Below are positions 7,851-15,065 of a DNA stretch of 15,413 nucleotides, piece by piece. The notes under the pieces are model-generated. The model was not told where the DNA came from, ran no database searches, and saw only the letters and a list, made by a program, of their open reading frames with translations. The stretch lies in the NCBI GenBank assembly GCA_031284665.1, contig JAITXR010000238.1, positions 1 to 15,413 on the forward strand, given 5' to 3'. This DNA comes from Paludibacter sp. (GTDB lineage Bacteria; Bacteroidota; Bacteroidia; Bacteroidales; Paludibacteraceae). How positions within the stretch are numbered: position 1 is the stretch's first letter; every line of letters begins with the position of its first letter. The translations under genes and the position numbers were made by a program.

Positions 7851-7876
7851 GAAGTTAGGGAAGTTAAAGGAAGTTA
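7851..7876. repeat. GAAGTTA repeated three times
   Basis: GAAGTTA lies at 7851-7857, 7860-7866 and 7870-7876, with short purine-rich linkers, directly before the hairpin run. Confidence 0.65.
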
Positions 7877-7896
7877 CGGAAGGTCTGCTACCTGAT

Positions 7897-7955
7897 AACT
7901 CCGTAGGAGTTGCCTGTCCCGATAACTATCGGGAAACCCCGAGTGAAACTCGGGG
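7897..7955. repeat. Run of three perfect hairpins
   Basis: Three separate palindromes follow each other. AACTCC-GTA-GGAGTT (7897-7911) has a 6-bp stem and 3-nt loop. TCCCGAT-AACT-ATCGGGA (7917-7934) has a 7-bp stem and 4-nt loop. CCCCGAGT-GAA-ACTCGGGG (7937-7955) has an 8-bp stem and 3-nt loop. Spacers are 5 and 2 nt. Downstream of the last stem on the + strand there is GAAAAG, not a T-run, so this is not a classical terminator for the GH2 gene. It looks like a mobile or repetitive palindromic unit or a structured RNA. Confidence 0.8.
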
Positions 7956-8076
7956 GAAAAGCGAAATGCCACCCTACACCCCTATTTATAAAAGATGTAA
8001 CATAACATTATTTTATTCTCATTACTTATCCTCTGCGGTTATAAAATTAATTTTCATTGAATTTAGGAAACGAAAG

Positions 8077-8108
8077 TTTGTAAAACATATCAAAAAAAAT
8101 TATCTTTG
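8077..8108 (+). promoter_or_regulatory. Promoter of porQ, Bacteroidota consensus
   Basis: TTTG at 8077-8080, a 20-nt spacer and TATCTTTG at 8101-8108 match the Bacteroidota sigma-ABfr consensus (TTTG, 19-21 nt, TAnnTTTG) fully. Transcription would start near 8114, about 29 nt before the GTG at 8143, which supports that start. Confidence 0.8.
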
Positions 8109-8142
8109 CAAATCTAAACAAATTGCGCCTAATTATTTGAGA

Positions 8143-9180
8143 GTGAAAAAACTTTTTTTTTACATATTGTTTTCAATTATTTGCTTGCCGATTTTTTCGC
8201 AGATTGGGAACTCAATCTTTGGTTTCCTGAATTTGCCTTCATCAGCGCGAATGGCGGCATTGGGCGGCACAAATGTTTCGCTCTACGACCACGACCTGAA
8301 TTTTGTGTTTCATAATCCAGCACTGCGGTCGAGCAAATCCGACAAAATAATAGATATAAGCATTTCAAATTATTTGGCGGATATTACTTTTGGTACAGGC
8401 ATTTACGCATTTTCGAAAGGTGAAAATATGTTTTCGGTCGGGATGCAATATGTGGATTACGGCAAATTCGACGGCAGAGATGAGTACGACATTCAAACCG
8501 GAATTTTTAGCGCCAGAGATATGGCTTTGTATTTGAGTTATGCGCGCCAAGTGAATAAACATCTCACGCTGGGTGGAACTCTCAAACCGCTGTGCTCGGT
8601 GTTCGAAACATACACCAGCGTAGGAGCGGCTATTGATGCCGGTTTGCTGTATTCCGACTCGGCAAGTCAGTTTTCGGCAGGCTTTACAATTCGCAATATC
8701 GGAACGCAATTTAAGGGTTATTACAGCGACGAGGATGGGCAACATTACGAGGCGTTACCTTGGAATATTGAATTGGGAATTTCGAAAAAACTTGCTCACG
8801 CTCCATTTCGTTTTTCGCTCACACTTCACAATTTGCAGCAGTGGAATTTGAATTACATTTCGACTGTCGAAAAACAAAAAATTAATTTGAACGATACCAA
8901 AACCGACGATAAACCAAGTTTTGTAGATATGGCATTCAGGCACGCAATAATCGGTGTTGAATTTGTGCCAAATAACAGTTTTTATGTTGCAGCCTCGTAC
9001 AATCATCGCCGTATGCAAGAAATGGCTATGGATGGATTTAAAACTACAAGCGGATTTTCGTTTGGCGCAGGCGTGAAACTTTATCGTTTCCGACTTGGTT
9101 TTGCTTTATCGCAATTTCAAGTTGGCAATTTTTCGTATATGTTTTCGGTAAGTAGCGATTTGAATGATTTTGGACTGTAA
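8143..9180 (+). CDS. porQ: Type IX secretion system protein PorQ, 345 aa
   Basis: PorQ is an outer-membrane barrel protein of the type IX secretion attachment complex; in Porphyromonas gingivalis it works with PorU, PorV and PorZ and tethers PorZ to the cell surface. The protein has a signal peptide (MKKLFFYILFSIICLPIFSQ) and directly after it the PorV/PorQ-type motif FGFLNLPSSARMAALGGTNVS (about residues 25-45). DLNFVFHNPALRS and many alternating beta strands follow, and the end FSYMFSVSSDLNDFGL is a barrel-type C-terminus. Length fits PorQ. The start is the GTG at 8143, which begins the signal peptide and lies about 29 nt behind a strong promoter; the frame stays open upstream to 7966 but would read through that promoter. 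cmk follows after 55 bp. The facing operon carries porZ. Confidence 0.88.
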   Translation: MKKLFFYILFSIICLPIFSQIGNSIFGFLNLPSSARMAALGGTNVSLYDHDLNFVFHNPALRSSKSDKIIDISISNYLADITFGTGIYAFSKGENMFSVGMQYVDYGKFDGRDEYDIQTGIFSARDMALYLSYARQVNKHLTLGGTLKPLCSVFETYTSVGAAIDAGLLYSDSASQFSAGFTIRNIGTQFKGYYSDEDGQHYEALPWNIELGISKKLAHAPFRFSLTLHNLQQWNLNYISTVEKQKINLNDTKTDDKPSFVDMAFRHAIIGVEFVPNNSFYVAASYNHRRMQEMAMDGFKTTSGFSFGAGVKLYRFRLGFALSQFQVGNFSYMFSVSSDLNDFGL

Positions 9181-9215
9181 ATAATGGTTAATGATTAATT
9201 ATTAATGATTAATCA
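9181..9215. repeat. Heptanucleotide array TTAATnA x4-5 between porQ and cmk
   Basis: Units ATAATGG, TTAATGA, TTAATTA, TTAATGA and TTAATCA run in strict 7-nt phase directly after the porQ stop. The last four form two 14-mers that are 13 of 14 identical. The array is partly self-complementary (GATTAAT at 9193-9199 with ATTAATC at 9208-9214), but it is too AT-rich to be a convincing terminator. Confidence 0.8.
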
Positions 9216-9235
9216 GGAAAAATTCTTTAATAATA

Positions 9236-9934
9236 ATGATAAACGACAAAAAAATAATTGTTGCAATCGATGGCTTTTCGTCGTGCGGAAAAAGTACAAT
9301 GGCAAAACGGCTGGCAGCCGAAAAAGGCTATATATACGTTGATACCGGCGCGATGTACCGTGCTGTGGCTCTTTTCGCAATGCAAAACGGATGGATGAAC
9401 GAAACTGAAATCAACACGGCAGAACTCGAAAAACATATTGGCACTATTAAATTATATTTCAGGAAAAATGCTGACGGGAAAGCCGAAATTTATCTCAACG
9501 ACGAAAATGTGGAAAATAAAATTCGCTCACTCGAAGTTGCAAATGGAGCAAGCCGAGTAAGTACATTAGGATTTGTGAGGCGCGAACTTGTTAGACAGCA
9601 GCAAGTTATGGGTGCTGAAAAAGGTATTGTGATGGATGGCAGAGATATTACTACTGTGGTTTTTCCTAATGCCGAATTGAAAATATTTGTTACCGCCTCG
9701 TCGCAAATTCGGGCTTTGCGCCGGACAAAAGAATTGGAAGAAAAAGGCGAAAAAGTCAGTTTCCGTGAAGTGCTTGCAAATATAGAGGAGCGCGATTATC
9801 GCGATACACACCGCAGCGAAAGTCCGCTTGTTCAAGTCGCCGATGCTTTTGTGATTGACAATAGCGATTTAACTCCCGAAGAGCAGCAGCAAAAATTAAA
9901 CCTTCTTTTTGAAAGCATTACGAAAGGTTTGTAG
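9236..9934 (+). CDS. cmk: Cytidylate (CMP/dCMP) kinase, 232 aa
   Basis: The enzyme phosphorylates CMP and dCMP with ATP in pyrimidine nucleotide recycling. It has the P-loop GFSSCGKST (residues 13-21), the nucleotide-monophosphate-binding segment DTGAMYRA (36-43), MDGRDITTVVFP (133-144) and the lid/CMP region EERDYRDTHRSESPL (184-198), all diagnostic of Cmk. Length is normal. It lies 55 bp after porQ, with only a heptamer array between them and no clear promoter of its own, so it is probably read from the porQ promoter. Its last 17 bp overlap the end of the leftward acyltransferase gene. Confidence 0.97.
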   Translation: MINDKKIIVAIDGFSSCGKSTMAKRLAAEKGYIYVDTGAMYRAVALFAMQNGWMNETEINTAELEKHIGTIKLYFRKNADGKAEIYLNDENVENKIRSLEVANGASRVSTLGFVRRELVRQQQVMGAEKGIVMDGRDITTVVFPNAELKIFVTASSQIRALRRTKELEEKGEKVSFREVLANIEERDYRDTHRSESPLVQVADAFVIDNSDLTPEEQQQKLNLLFESITKGL

Positions 9935-10976
9935 GTTTCCTGCGTAAAATCCGTTTTTCCAGCAAATGCCACGATATTCCCGACAAACAATAAACCGTCA
10001 AAAAGCAGACAATAAATAGTAAAACAGGAGAATCTTTAAACCACCCTAAGTACATAAATATCTGTATTATAGGAAAATGGAAAAGATAAAATCCATACGA
10101 AAAATCGCCTGCGCGGGTAAAAATTGCCAATTTTTTGAACTTGTATGCGCACCATACTATAATTATTGCAAAGGCAATAGGGTAAAAAAATTCTATTACC
10201 CAAAACGAAACGAAATATCTTAGCAGAAAAATAATTGCCGCCACAGGAAAAAATATTTTGTCGTATTTTTCGATTATAAAATCAAAATAAAACAGTAAAA
10301 TCACACCGGAAATAAAGAATTTGAGTTGTCCCACAAATTGCCGTTGCAGCATTATAAACAACTCATTATTGTATTTTTCGGCTATCCAAAACATTGTGTA
10401 CGAAAATACAAACGACAACAGGTATATCCCCAATAAAGCGAGTAATTTCTTCTTTTTCAGCAAAATAGCAATAAATGGAACTGTGGCGTACAGCGCAAGT
10501 TCAACTTTTATTGTCCACAACGAGCCATTCACTAATTGAGGACAAAAGTTTTCGGTAAAAACTCCGGGTAAGGTCGGCTCAACAAAATTCACAAACAACG
10601 AGTTGGCAATCAGGTATTTAAAAAAATGTTTTGACATAAAGTAATCGCCAAACGACAACGAACTGACAAAAAAAAGTAAAACTGCACATAAAATTACAAC
10701 GAGAAAATATGCAGGCACAATCCTTCGTATTCTTTTCAGAGAGAAATCAATTAAATTTTTGCTGCGGTAATAACTGCGCGTGATAAGAAAACCGCTGATA
10801 ATAAAAAAGCCTGCAACTGCCATTGTAGCCGATACAGGGAAGTAAATTTTGTAGGATGTAACAACTCCAAAATGCGCTACAAATACCGAGAATGCGAAAA
10901 ATAGACGCAAAAAATCAAACGAATTTTCGTTGGAAATCTGGGGCGAAAATGTTTCATTATTTTTTGTTAATTTCAT
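9918..10976 (-). CDS. Membrane acyltransferase, family 3 (OafA-like), 352 aa
   Basis: This multi-span protein belongs to the acyltransferase 3 family, which moves acetyl or other acyl groups to sugars of lipopolysaccharide, capsule or peptidoglycan at the inner membrane. The family's catalytic R-X10-H motif is seen in DFLRLFFAFSVFVAHFG (Arg24, His35), followed by GFFIISGFLI (56-65) and the loop FSLKRIRRIVPAY (78-90). About 9-10 hydrophobic segments follow and no extra periplasmic SGNH domain is fused. The start MKLTKNNETF at 10976 lies 2 bp after the porZ stop, so it is translationally linked to porZ; an in-frame upstream ATG at 11036 would overlap porZ by 58 bp and is less likely. The stop (9918-9920) lies inside the 3' end of cmk. 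The acceptor glycan is unknown. Confidence 0.9.
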   Translation of the reverse strand: MKLTKNNETFSPQISNENSFDFLRLFFAFSVFVAHFGVVTSYKIYFPVSATMAVAGFFIISGFLITRSYYRSKNLIDFSLKRIRRIVPAYFLVVILCAVLLFFVSSLSFGDYFMSKHFFKYLIANSLFVNFVEPTLPGVFTENFCPQLVNGSLWTIKVELALYATVPFIAILLKKKKLLALLGIYLLSFVFSYTMFWIAEKYNNELFIMLQRQFVGQLKFFISGVILLFYFDFIIEKYDKIFFPVAAIIFLLRYFVSFWVIEFFYPIAFAIIIVWCAYKFKKLAIFTRAGDFSYGFYLFHFPIIQIFMYLGWFKDSPVLLFIVCFLTVYCLSGISWHLLEKRILRRKPTNLS

Positions 10977-10978
10977 TC

Positions 10979-13306
10979 TCAATTTATTACCATAATTTTT
11001 GTAATGGAACTTTGCGAGCCGTCTTCGGTAACGCAAATTGCGAGGTAAATGCCTGTTGCCACACGATTACCATATAAATTTTTCCCATCCCAAACCGCGA
11101 TACTGCCGTTTGATGTAGTTTCATAAATCAGATTTCCGGTAATGTCGGTTATTTTCACGCGCGTATCCGGCAGCAGCCCGCTAACAGTAATCATTCCTTT
11201 GTGTTGCGGACGGACGGGATTTGGGTAAACGTGCAGATTGTCAAAAGTATTGTTACTTTCAGACGCATCGCTTTGGTATGAAATCAAACCATTTTCGGTG
11301 CCAAAAAACACTTCGCCGCTAACAGGATTTATTGCAATCGAAAGGATATTGTTAGATGGTAATGGACTGTTTTCGGCGGTAAAGTGGCGAATAGTTTCAA
11401 TGCCGTTTTCCGATAATAAATAAACTCCCGAATTGGCAGTGCCAAGCCATTTACGGTTGCCACCATCGATTGCGATTGCTGTTATTTTTTCACTTTGCAG
11501 CAGATAATCGGCGTTATTAGTACCATTATTTCGGGGAATTTTTATTCTTGAGCAAGTGTATCCGGGCTCAAAAACATTTTCAAGATTTGCAAATATCAGT
11601 GGTCCCTGTTCCGTTCCAATCCAAATTGTACCGTTTTTATCTTGCGCCATCGAGTAATAATTTGCGGGAATAATTTGATGCTCGTCGTCGGTAAAAGTAT
11701 TGATAAATGCCGAGCGGTCGTCCGATTGATTACTAAGAGTACCACCATCGTCAAAAATCATAATTCCGGGAGCATATCGCATCGACATTACCCATTTCTG
11801 ATTTGGATTTCGATTTGAAATCAGCAGTTTGCTAAAATTTTGTTTTCCTCCGCCAGGATAAGCAAGTTGAGTCCAATTGCCGTTTTTGAGTTTTATTTTG
11901 AAATTTGCCTGTACGTTCATATTTACTACAAACAAATTTCCTTCGGCATCAAAAATTGCTCCATTAAGCCAAGTATAATAAGTGGGTTGACTTTCATAAC
12001 CCGGAACTGTTTGCAAAATACTGTTTTGCGAATGATAACGCTTAATCGCTTGATTATTTTCAAATTCGTAAAGTCCGGATGCAAAAGATGTTACAAAAAA
12101 ATGCGTTGGATTTTCATTATCAACAGCCACATTCATAAAATCTTTCGGATATTGTCCTGTTTTTTGTTCAATTTCTTCGGGCGTGATTATTGTCCATTTA
12201 TTATTTTCAAAAATACTTACATATCCTGCGCGGTCGTAGGTTCTGTCCCAAACGCCTCCGTTAACCATAAACAGTTTTTGACCGGCAAACGAGAGTTCGT
12301 AAGGGATATTTGCTGCCGGTCCATCGGGCTTGAACGAATTGAGAATACTGCCGGTTGAAGTGTTTTGAGCAAATTTCACAACCCCATCGTTGCTGGTGGC
12401 AAACCAATACAAATCGGCAGTGGCATCGTAATAGGCATCCGAAATTTGCTGAGGAAAATTAAGATTTTGCTTTTCAAAGTTCTGATTTACAGCCACAAGT
12501 TGATTGTCTGCGGTTTTAACAATCATTTGTCCCGAGTTCTCAAAAACGGATTGTGCTGTGAGATTTGCAAGTTGAGTAAAATCTGTATTGATGTCCTTAT
12601 AAAAAAGCGATACGCCATTGTGCAAAAAAAGTCGATTGCCAAATGTAAATATTTTGTTATTATTTGCAATGCTGCCTGCGGGCTGTGGGAGGATTTGCCA
12701 AGTTTCGTAATTATTAAGGTTTGGCGAATTTTTGTCGGCAAAATAAATATTATTTTCGCTAATAGCATAAATTTTTGAATCCAAAACAGCAGTAGCAAGT
12801 ACCTTAACATCAACACCATTGCTGCCAATATAGAAAGTTTCGGCAATTTCGTATTTTTTCATATTTACGAGTAAAATCCCAAAATCGGTCGAAAGATACG
12901 CCATATTATCGGCAAATAAAATATGATTTATATGCTTTGAAGCAGTGCTTTGTTTGAGGTAAAAATCAGGAATATTGATTATGGAATTTTCGAGCATTAC
13001 ATCAATATTACCATTATTATAAACTATCAACAATTTTGAATTTTGTTTATCGCAGGCTATAAATTGAATGTTATTATCGTTCAATCCTGTGATTTTACTG
13101 TATAGTTTAAGACTTTCGTCCCTTTGGTCAACCGCCATTAATGCGCCTGATGTAAGCGCAAAAACCTTATTTTCGGCAAAAGCAAGTTTTTCAATCGAAT
13201 TGTACGAAAAGTGAGTGCGCCAACCACCCATAGCAAGTTGCGCCGTAGCAGCCATACTTGTGGCAAGGATGGTAAAAACTAATATGATTTTTTGGTATTT
13301 TGACAT
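10979..13306 (-). CDS. porZ: Type IX secretion attachment-complex protein PorZ, 775 aa
   Basis: The protein has a signal peptide (MSKYQKIILVFTILATSMAATAQ), then GGWRTHFSYNSIEKLAF (27-43), ALMAVDQRDESLKLYSKITG and LNDNNI, the start typical of PorZ. Repeated blades of the two-component-regulator propeller kind follow (for example GNRKWLGTANSGVYLLSENG). Residues about 685-775 form a T9SS type A sorting domain: VYPNPV at 693-698, VKITDITGNLIYE, WDGKN and GIYLAI. P. gingivalis PorZ is almost exactly this long, has two propellers and a retained C-terminal domain, and binds anionic LPS in the attachment complex with PorU, PorV and PorQ. A generic T9SS-exported propeller protein is the alternative, but the N-terminus, the length and a nearby porQ favour PorZ. 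It starts 7 bp after rdgB and ends 2 bp before the acyltransferase gene. Confidence 0.85.
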   Translation of the reverse strand: MSKYQKIILVFTILATSMAATAQLAMGGWRTHFSYNSIEKLAFAENKVFALTSGALMAVDQRDESLKLYSKITGLNDNNIQFIACDKQNSKLLIVYNNGNIDVMLENSIINIPDFYLKQSTASKHINHILFADNMAYLSTDFGILLVNMKKYEIAETFYIGSNGVDVKVLATAVLDSKIYAISENNIYFADKNSPNLNNYETWQILPQPAGSIANNNKIFTFGNRLFLHNGVSLFYKDINTDFTQLANLTAQSVFENSGQMIVKTADNQLVAVNQNFEKQNLNFPQQISDAYYDATADLYWFATSNDGVVKFAQNTSTGSILNSFKPDGPAANIPYELSFAGQKLFMVNGGVWDRTYDRAGYVSIFENNKWTIITPEEIEQKTGQYPKDFMNVAVDNENPTHFFVTSFASGLYEFENNQAIKRYHSQNSILQTVPGYESQPTYYTWLNGAIFDAEGNLFVVNMNVQANFKIKLKNGNWTQLAYPGGGKQNFSKLLISNRNPNQKWVMSMRYAPGIMIFDDGGTLSNQSDDRSAFINTFTDDEHQIIPANYYSMAQDKNGTIWIGTEQGPLIFANLENVFEPGYTCSRIKIPRNNGTNNADYLLQSEKITAIAIDGGNRKWLGTANSGVYLLSENGIETIRHFTAENSPLPSNNILSIAINPVSGEVFFGTENGLISYQSDASESNNTFDNLHVYPNPVRPQHKGMITVSGLLPDTRVKITDITGNLIYETTSNGSIAVWDGKNLYGNRVATGIYLAICVTEDGSQSSITKIMVIN

Positions 13307-13313
13307 TTTAAAA

Positions 13314-13892
13314 TTATAAGTGAATTAAAAAATCTTTTAACTTTTCCACCGCTTTTGCTCTGTGGCTTATGCGGTTTTTTTCGGCGTTTCCGAGTTGTGC
13401 AAAACTTACGTTGTAACCTTCGGGAATAAATATTGGGTCGTAACCAAAACCCTCATTTCCTCTTTCGGCAGTATCAATTTTTCCTTCGATTTTTCCTTCA
13501 AAAAAATATTCTTTACCGCTTAATATCAAGCAAATAACTGTGCGAAAACGCGCTGTGCGCTTTGTTTCGCCTTCGAGATTTTCGAGCAGTTTCAGCATAT
13601 TTGCTCTAAAATCGTGATTATCGCCTGCATATCGAGCCGAACGCACACCCGGCGCACCGTTCAAAGCATCCACTTCAAGTCCGGTATCGTCCGCAAAGCA
13701 ATCAAGTCCGGTTTTTTCCCACACATACTGCGCTTTGATTGCAGCATTGCCTTCGAGAGTTTCGGCAGTTTCGTCAATATCGTCGTGGCAACCGGCTTCG
13801 GCAGCCGATAAAATACAAAAATCCGCCGACAGCATACTGCGCACTTCATCTATTTTATGTGAATTATTGGTAGCAAAAACAATTTTTTTCAC
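13314..13892 (-). CDS. rdgB: Non-canonical purine NTP pyrophosphatase (RdgB/HAM1), 192 aa
   Basis: RdgB hydrolyses dITP, ITP and XTP to the monophosphates and so keeps deaminated purines out of DNA and RNA. The N-terminus [12 protein letters not shown] contains the substrate loop TNNSHK (8-13). [12 protein letters not shown] (66-77) holds the metal-binding acidic residues, [13 protein letters not shown] (78-90) is conserved, GFGYDPIF (148-155) is the base-binding segment and SHR (176-178) the C-terminal box. I chose the GTG at 13892 ([10 protein letters not shown]) as the family-standard start; an in-frame ATG at 13934 adds 14 residues and reads through a TATTTTTG promoter box. It is the first gene of a leftward operon with porZ (7-bp gap) and the acyltransferase. 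Confidence 0.95.
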   Translation of the reverse strand: MKKIVFATNNSHKIDEVRSMLSADFCILSAAEAGCHDDIDETAETLEGNAAIKAQYVWEKTGLDCFADDTGLEVDALNGAPGVRSARYAGDNHDFRANMLKLLENLEGETKRTARFRTVICLILSGKEYFFEGKIEGKIDTAERGNEGFGYDPIFIPEGYNVSFAQLGNAEKNRISHRAKAVEKLKDFLIHL

Positions 13893-13915
13893 GAGATTAT
13901 TTTTTTTATAGTTTA

Positions 13916-13953
13916 CAAAAATAATATTTTTCAAACAATTTGTTGTATATTTG
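13916..13953. promoter_or_regulatory. Divergent -7 boxes between rdgB and the exported-protein gene
   Basis: On the - strand, 13923-13916 reads TATTTTTG, about 24 nt before the rdgB GTG. On the + strand, 13946-13953 reads TATATTTG, about 18 nt before the ATG at 13972. Both fit TAnnTTTG. I found no well-placed -33 TTG for either, so the calls rest on the -7 boxes and their positions. Confidence 0.5.
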
Positions 13954-13971
13954 GCTGATTTTTTAATTATA

Positions 13972-14826
13972 ATGAGAAATAAAACTCTGATATTTTTTTG
14001 TTATTTGCTGTTTTTCGGGCTTGTAATTACGGCTCAAACTAACGATAGCACTGTAAACTATTTGCCAACTTCGGTGCGCGAACGGATTGCATTGGGCTTT
14101 GTAAATATCAACGACCCGTATCTTTCGCCTCTGGAATACAGCGGATTAATACTTGGTGCTGAATATTTTGCACAAAAATATATTTCGGCAAAGAATCATT
14201 CGTTAATTTCCGAATATAAATATAATCTCGAAATTGCCACAGCCAGCAACAATAGTAATTCTGCCTCGATGCAAATGTTTGACGGTGCGCTGGCGTGGGG
14301 TTTGTTCAAAAATATTTATCGCAATGACAACTTTCAATTTCTTGCAGGTGGAAATATTGACACTAAATTGGGAATAAAATATTTGGCACGGAATGTTAAT
14401 AATCCTGTAAATATCGATTTTGCAACAGGCGTAAATTTAGCAGCAGCGTTAAACTATCGTTTGTCGCTGTTCAACAAATCAACTTTATTGCAATTTAAAA
14501 TTGACTTTCCGTTAGCAGGCGTAATGTTTGTGCCGCAGCAAGGAGCATCGTATTACGAAATGTTTTCGCTGGGAAATACTTCAAATTGTTTTCATTTTTC
14601 AGCGCCTTACAATCGCTTGGGATTCGATTATTCATTTACTGTTGATATTCCGCTTTCGCGCTCCACATTGCTAATCGGAATTGAGAATAACTTCCTGAAA
14701 TACAAGGCAAACGGGTCGGTTTACAGTAGAATTTCAAATGCCGTGCTTGTAGGCTGGAAATACGATTTTTATGTTTTCAAAGGGAAAAAAGAACGAAATG
14801 CAAAGAATTTTATGTTTGTAGAATAA
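13972..14826 (+). CDS. Exported protein of unknown function, probable outer-membrane beta-barrel, 284 aa
   Basis: The ATG at 13972 starts a clear signal peptide ([22 protein letters not shown]); the frame stays open upstream to a TTG at 13951, but that would place the -7 box inside the gene. The mature part is rich in alternating hydrophobic and polar strands with aromatic girdle residues ([62 protein letters not shown]), as in Bacteroidota outer-membrane barrels of about 12 strands. There is no lipobox cysteine and no T9SS sorting domain. It recalls the DUF3316 group of Bacteroidales proteins, but this is from memory and weak. It is a single gene with its own -7 box and a hairpin downstream. 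I assign no function. Confidence 0.85.
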   Translation: MRNKTLIFFCYLLFFGLVITAQTNDSTVNYLPTSVRERIALGFVNINDPYLSPLEYSGLILGAEYFAQKYISAKNHSLISEYKYNLEIATASNNSNSASMQMFDGALAWGLFKNIYRNDNFQFLAGGNIDTKLGIKYLARNVNNPVNIDFATGVNLAAALNYRLSLFNKSTLLQFKIDFPLAGVMFVPQQGASYYEMFSLGNTSNCFHFSAPYNRLGFDYSFTVDIPLSRSTLLIGIENNFLKYKANGSVYSRISNAVLVGWKYDFYVFKGKKERNAKNFMFVE

Positions 14827-14863
14827 TTTTAGAGGAAAAACAAACAAAGGATTAACCTCGAAC

Positions 14864-14931
14864 ATCACAAACATCACGAACATTTTTTATTTTGTTCGTG
14901 TTGTCAGTGTGGTTTGTGGTTTTAATTTTTC
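14864..14931 (+). terminator. Nested hairpin with T-rich tail after the exported-protein gene
   Basis: The inner stem pairs CACGAACA (14875-14882) with TGTTCGTG (14893-14900) around a 10-nt T-rich loop. An outer stem pairs CACAAAC (14866-14872) with GTTTGTG (14912-14918). The sequence TTTTAATTTTT follows. The arms are themselves built from 9-mers (GAACATCAC, AAACATCAC, GAACATTTT from 14860). The position 40-90 bp after the stop at 14826 fits a rho-independent terminator, though the stems are not GC-rich. Confidence 0.55.
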
Positions 14932-15014
14932 GTTTTTTCACATCCAAAGCGCGAATATTTTTGCAAAATTGAAAAAAACATCTGTTTTTAATGAAATATT
15001 TCTAAAAAAATACT

Positions 15015-15022
15015 TACATTTG
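15015..15022 (+). promoter_or_regulatory. -7 box TACATTTG ahead of the right-edge gene
   Basis: TACATTTG at 15015-15022 matches TAnnTTTG and lies 43 nt before the ATG at 15066. No TTG was found 19-21 nt upstream, where the sequence is only T-rich. Confidence 0.45.
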
Positions 15023-15065
15023 TCTGCTTACATCAAAACAATATTATTGACAATTAATGCTACAA

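Larger units (their letters stand above)
7745..8142. other. 398-bp non-coding spacer between the GH2 gene and porQ
   Basis: No convincing gene is present. From left to right it holds short tandem arrays (7751-7806 and 7851-7876), a run of three hairpins (7897-7955), about 120 bp of AT-rich DNA in which I see nothing, and the porQ promoter (8077-8108). An open frame entering from 7966 is the upstream extension of porQ and includes the promoter, so it is not taken as coding. Confidence 0.8.

Noticed and set aside
7966..8142. 59-residue N-terminal extension of PorQ
   Set aside because: It would read through a consensus promoter (8077-8108) and put residues ahead of an intact signal peptide starting at 8143.
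9188..9215. AT-rich partly palindromic sequence as a porQ terminator
   Set aside because: It is better explained as a strict heptamer array; the stem would hold almost only A-T pairs and cmk follows directly.
11840..12358. 172-codon rightward open frame
   Set aside because: It is antisense to porZ, cysteine- and isoleucine-rich without any domain, and porZ is a full-length gene there.
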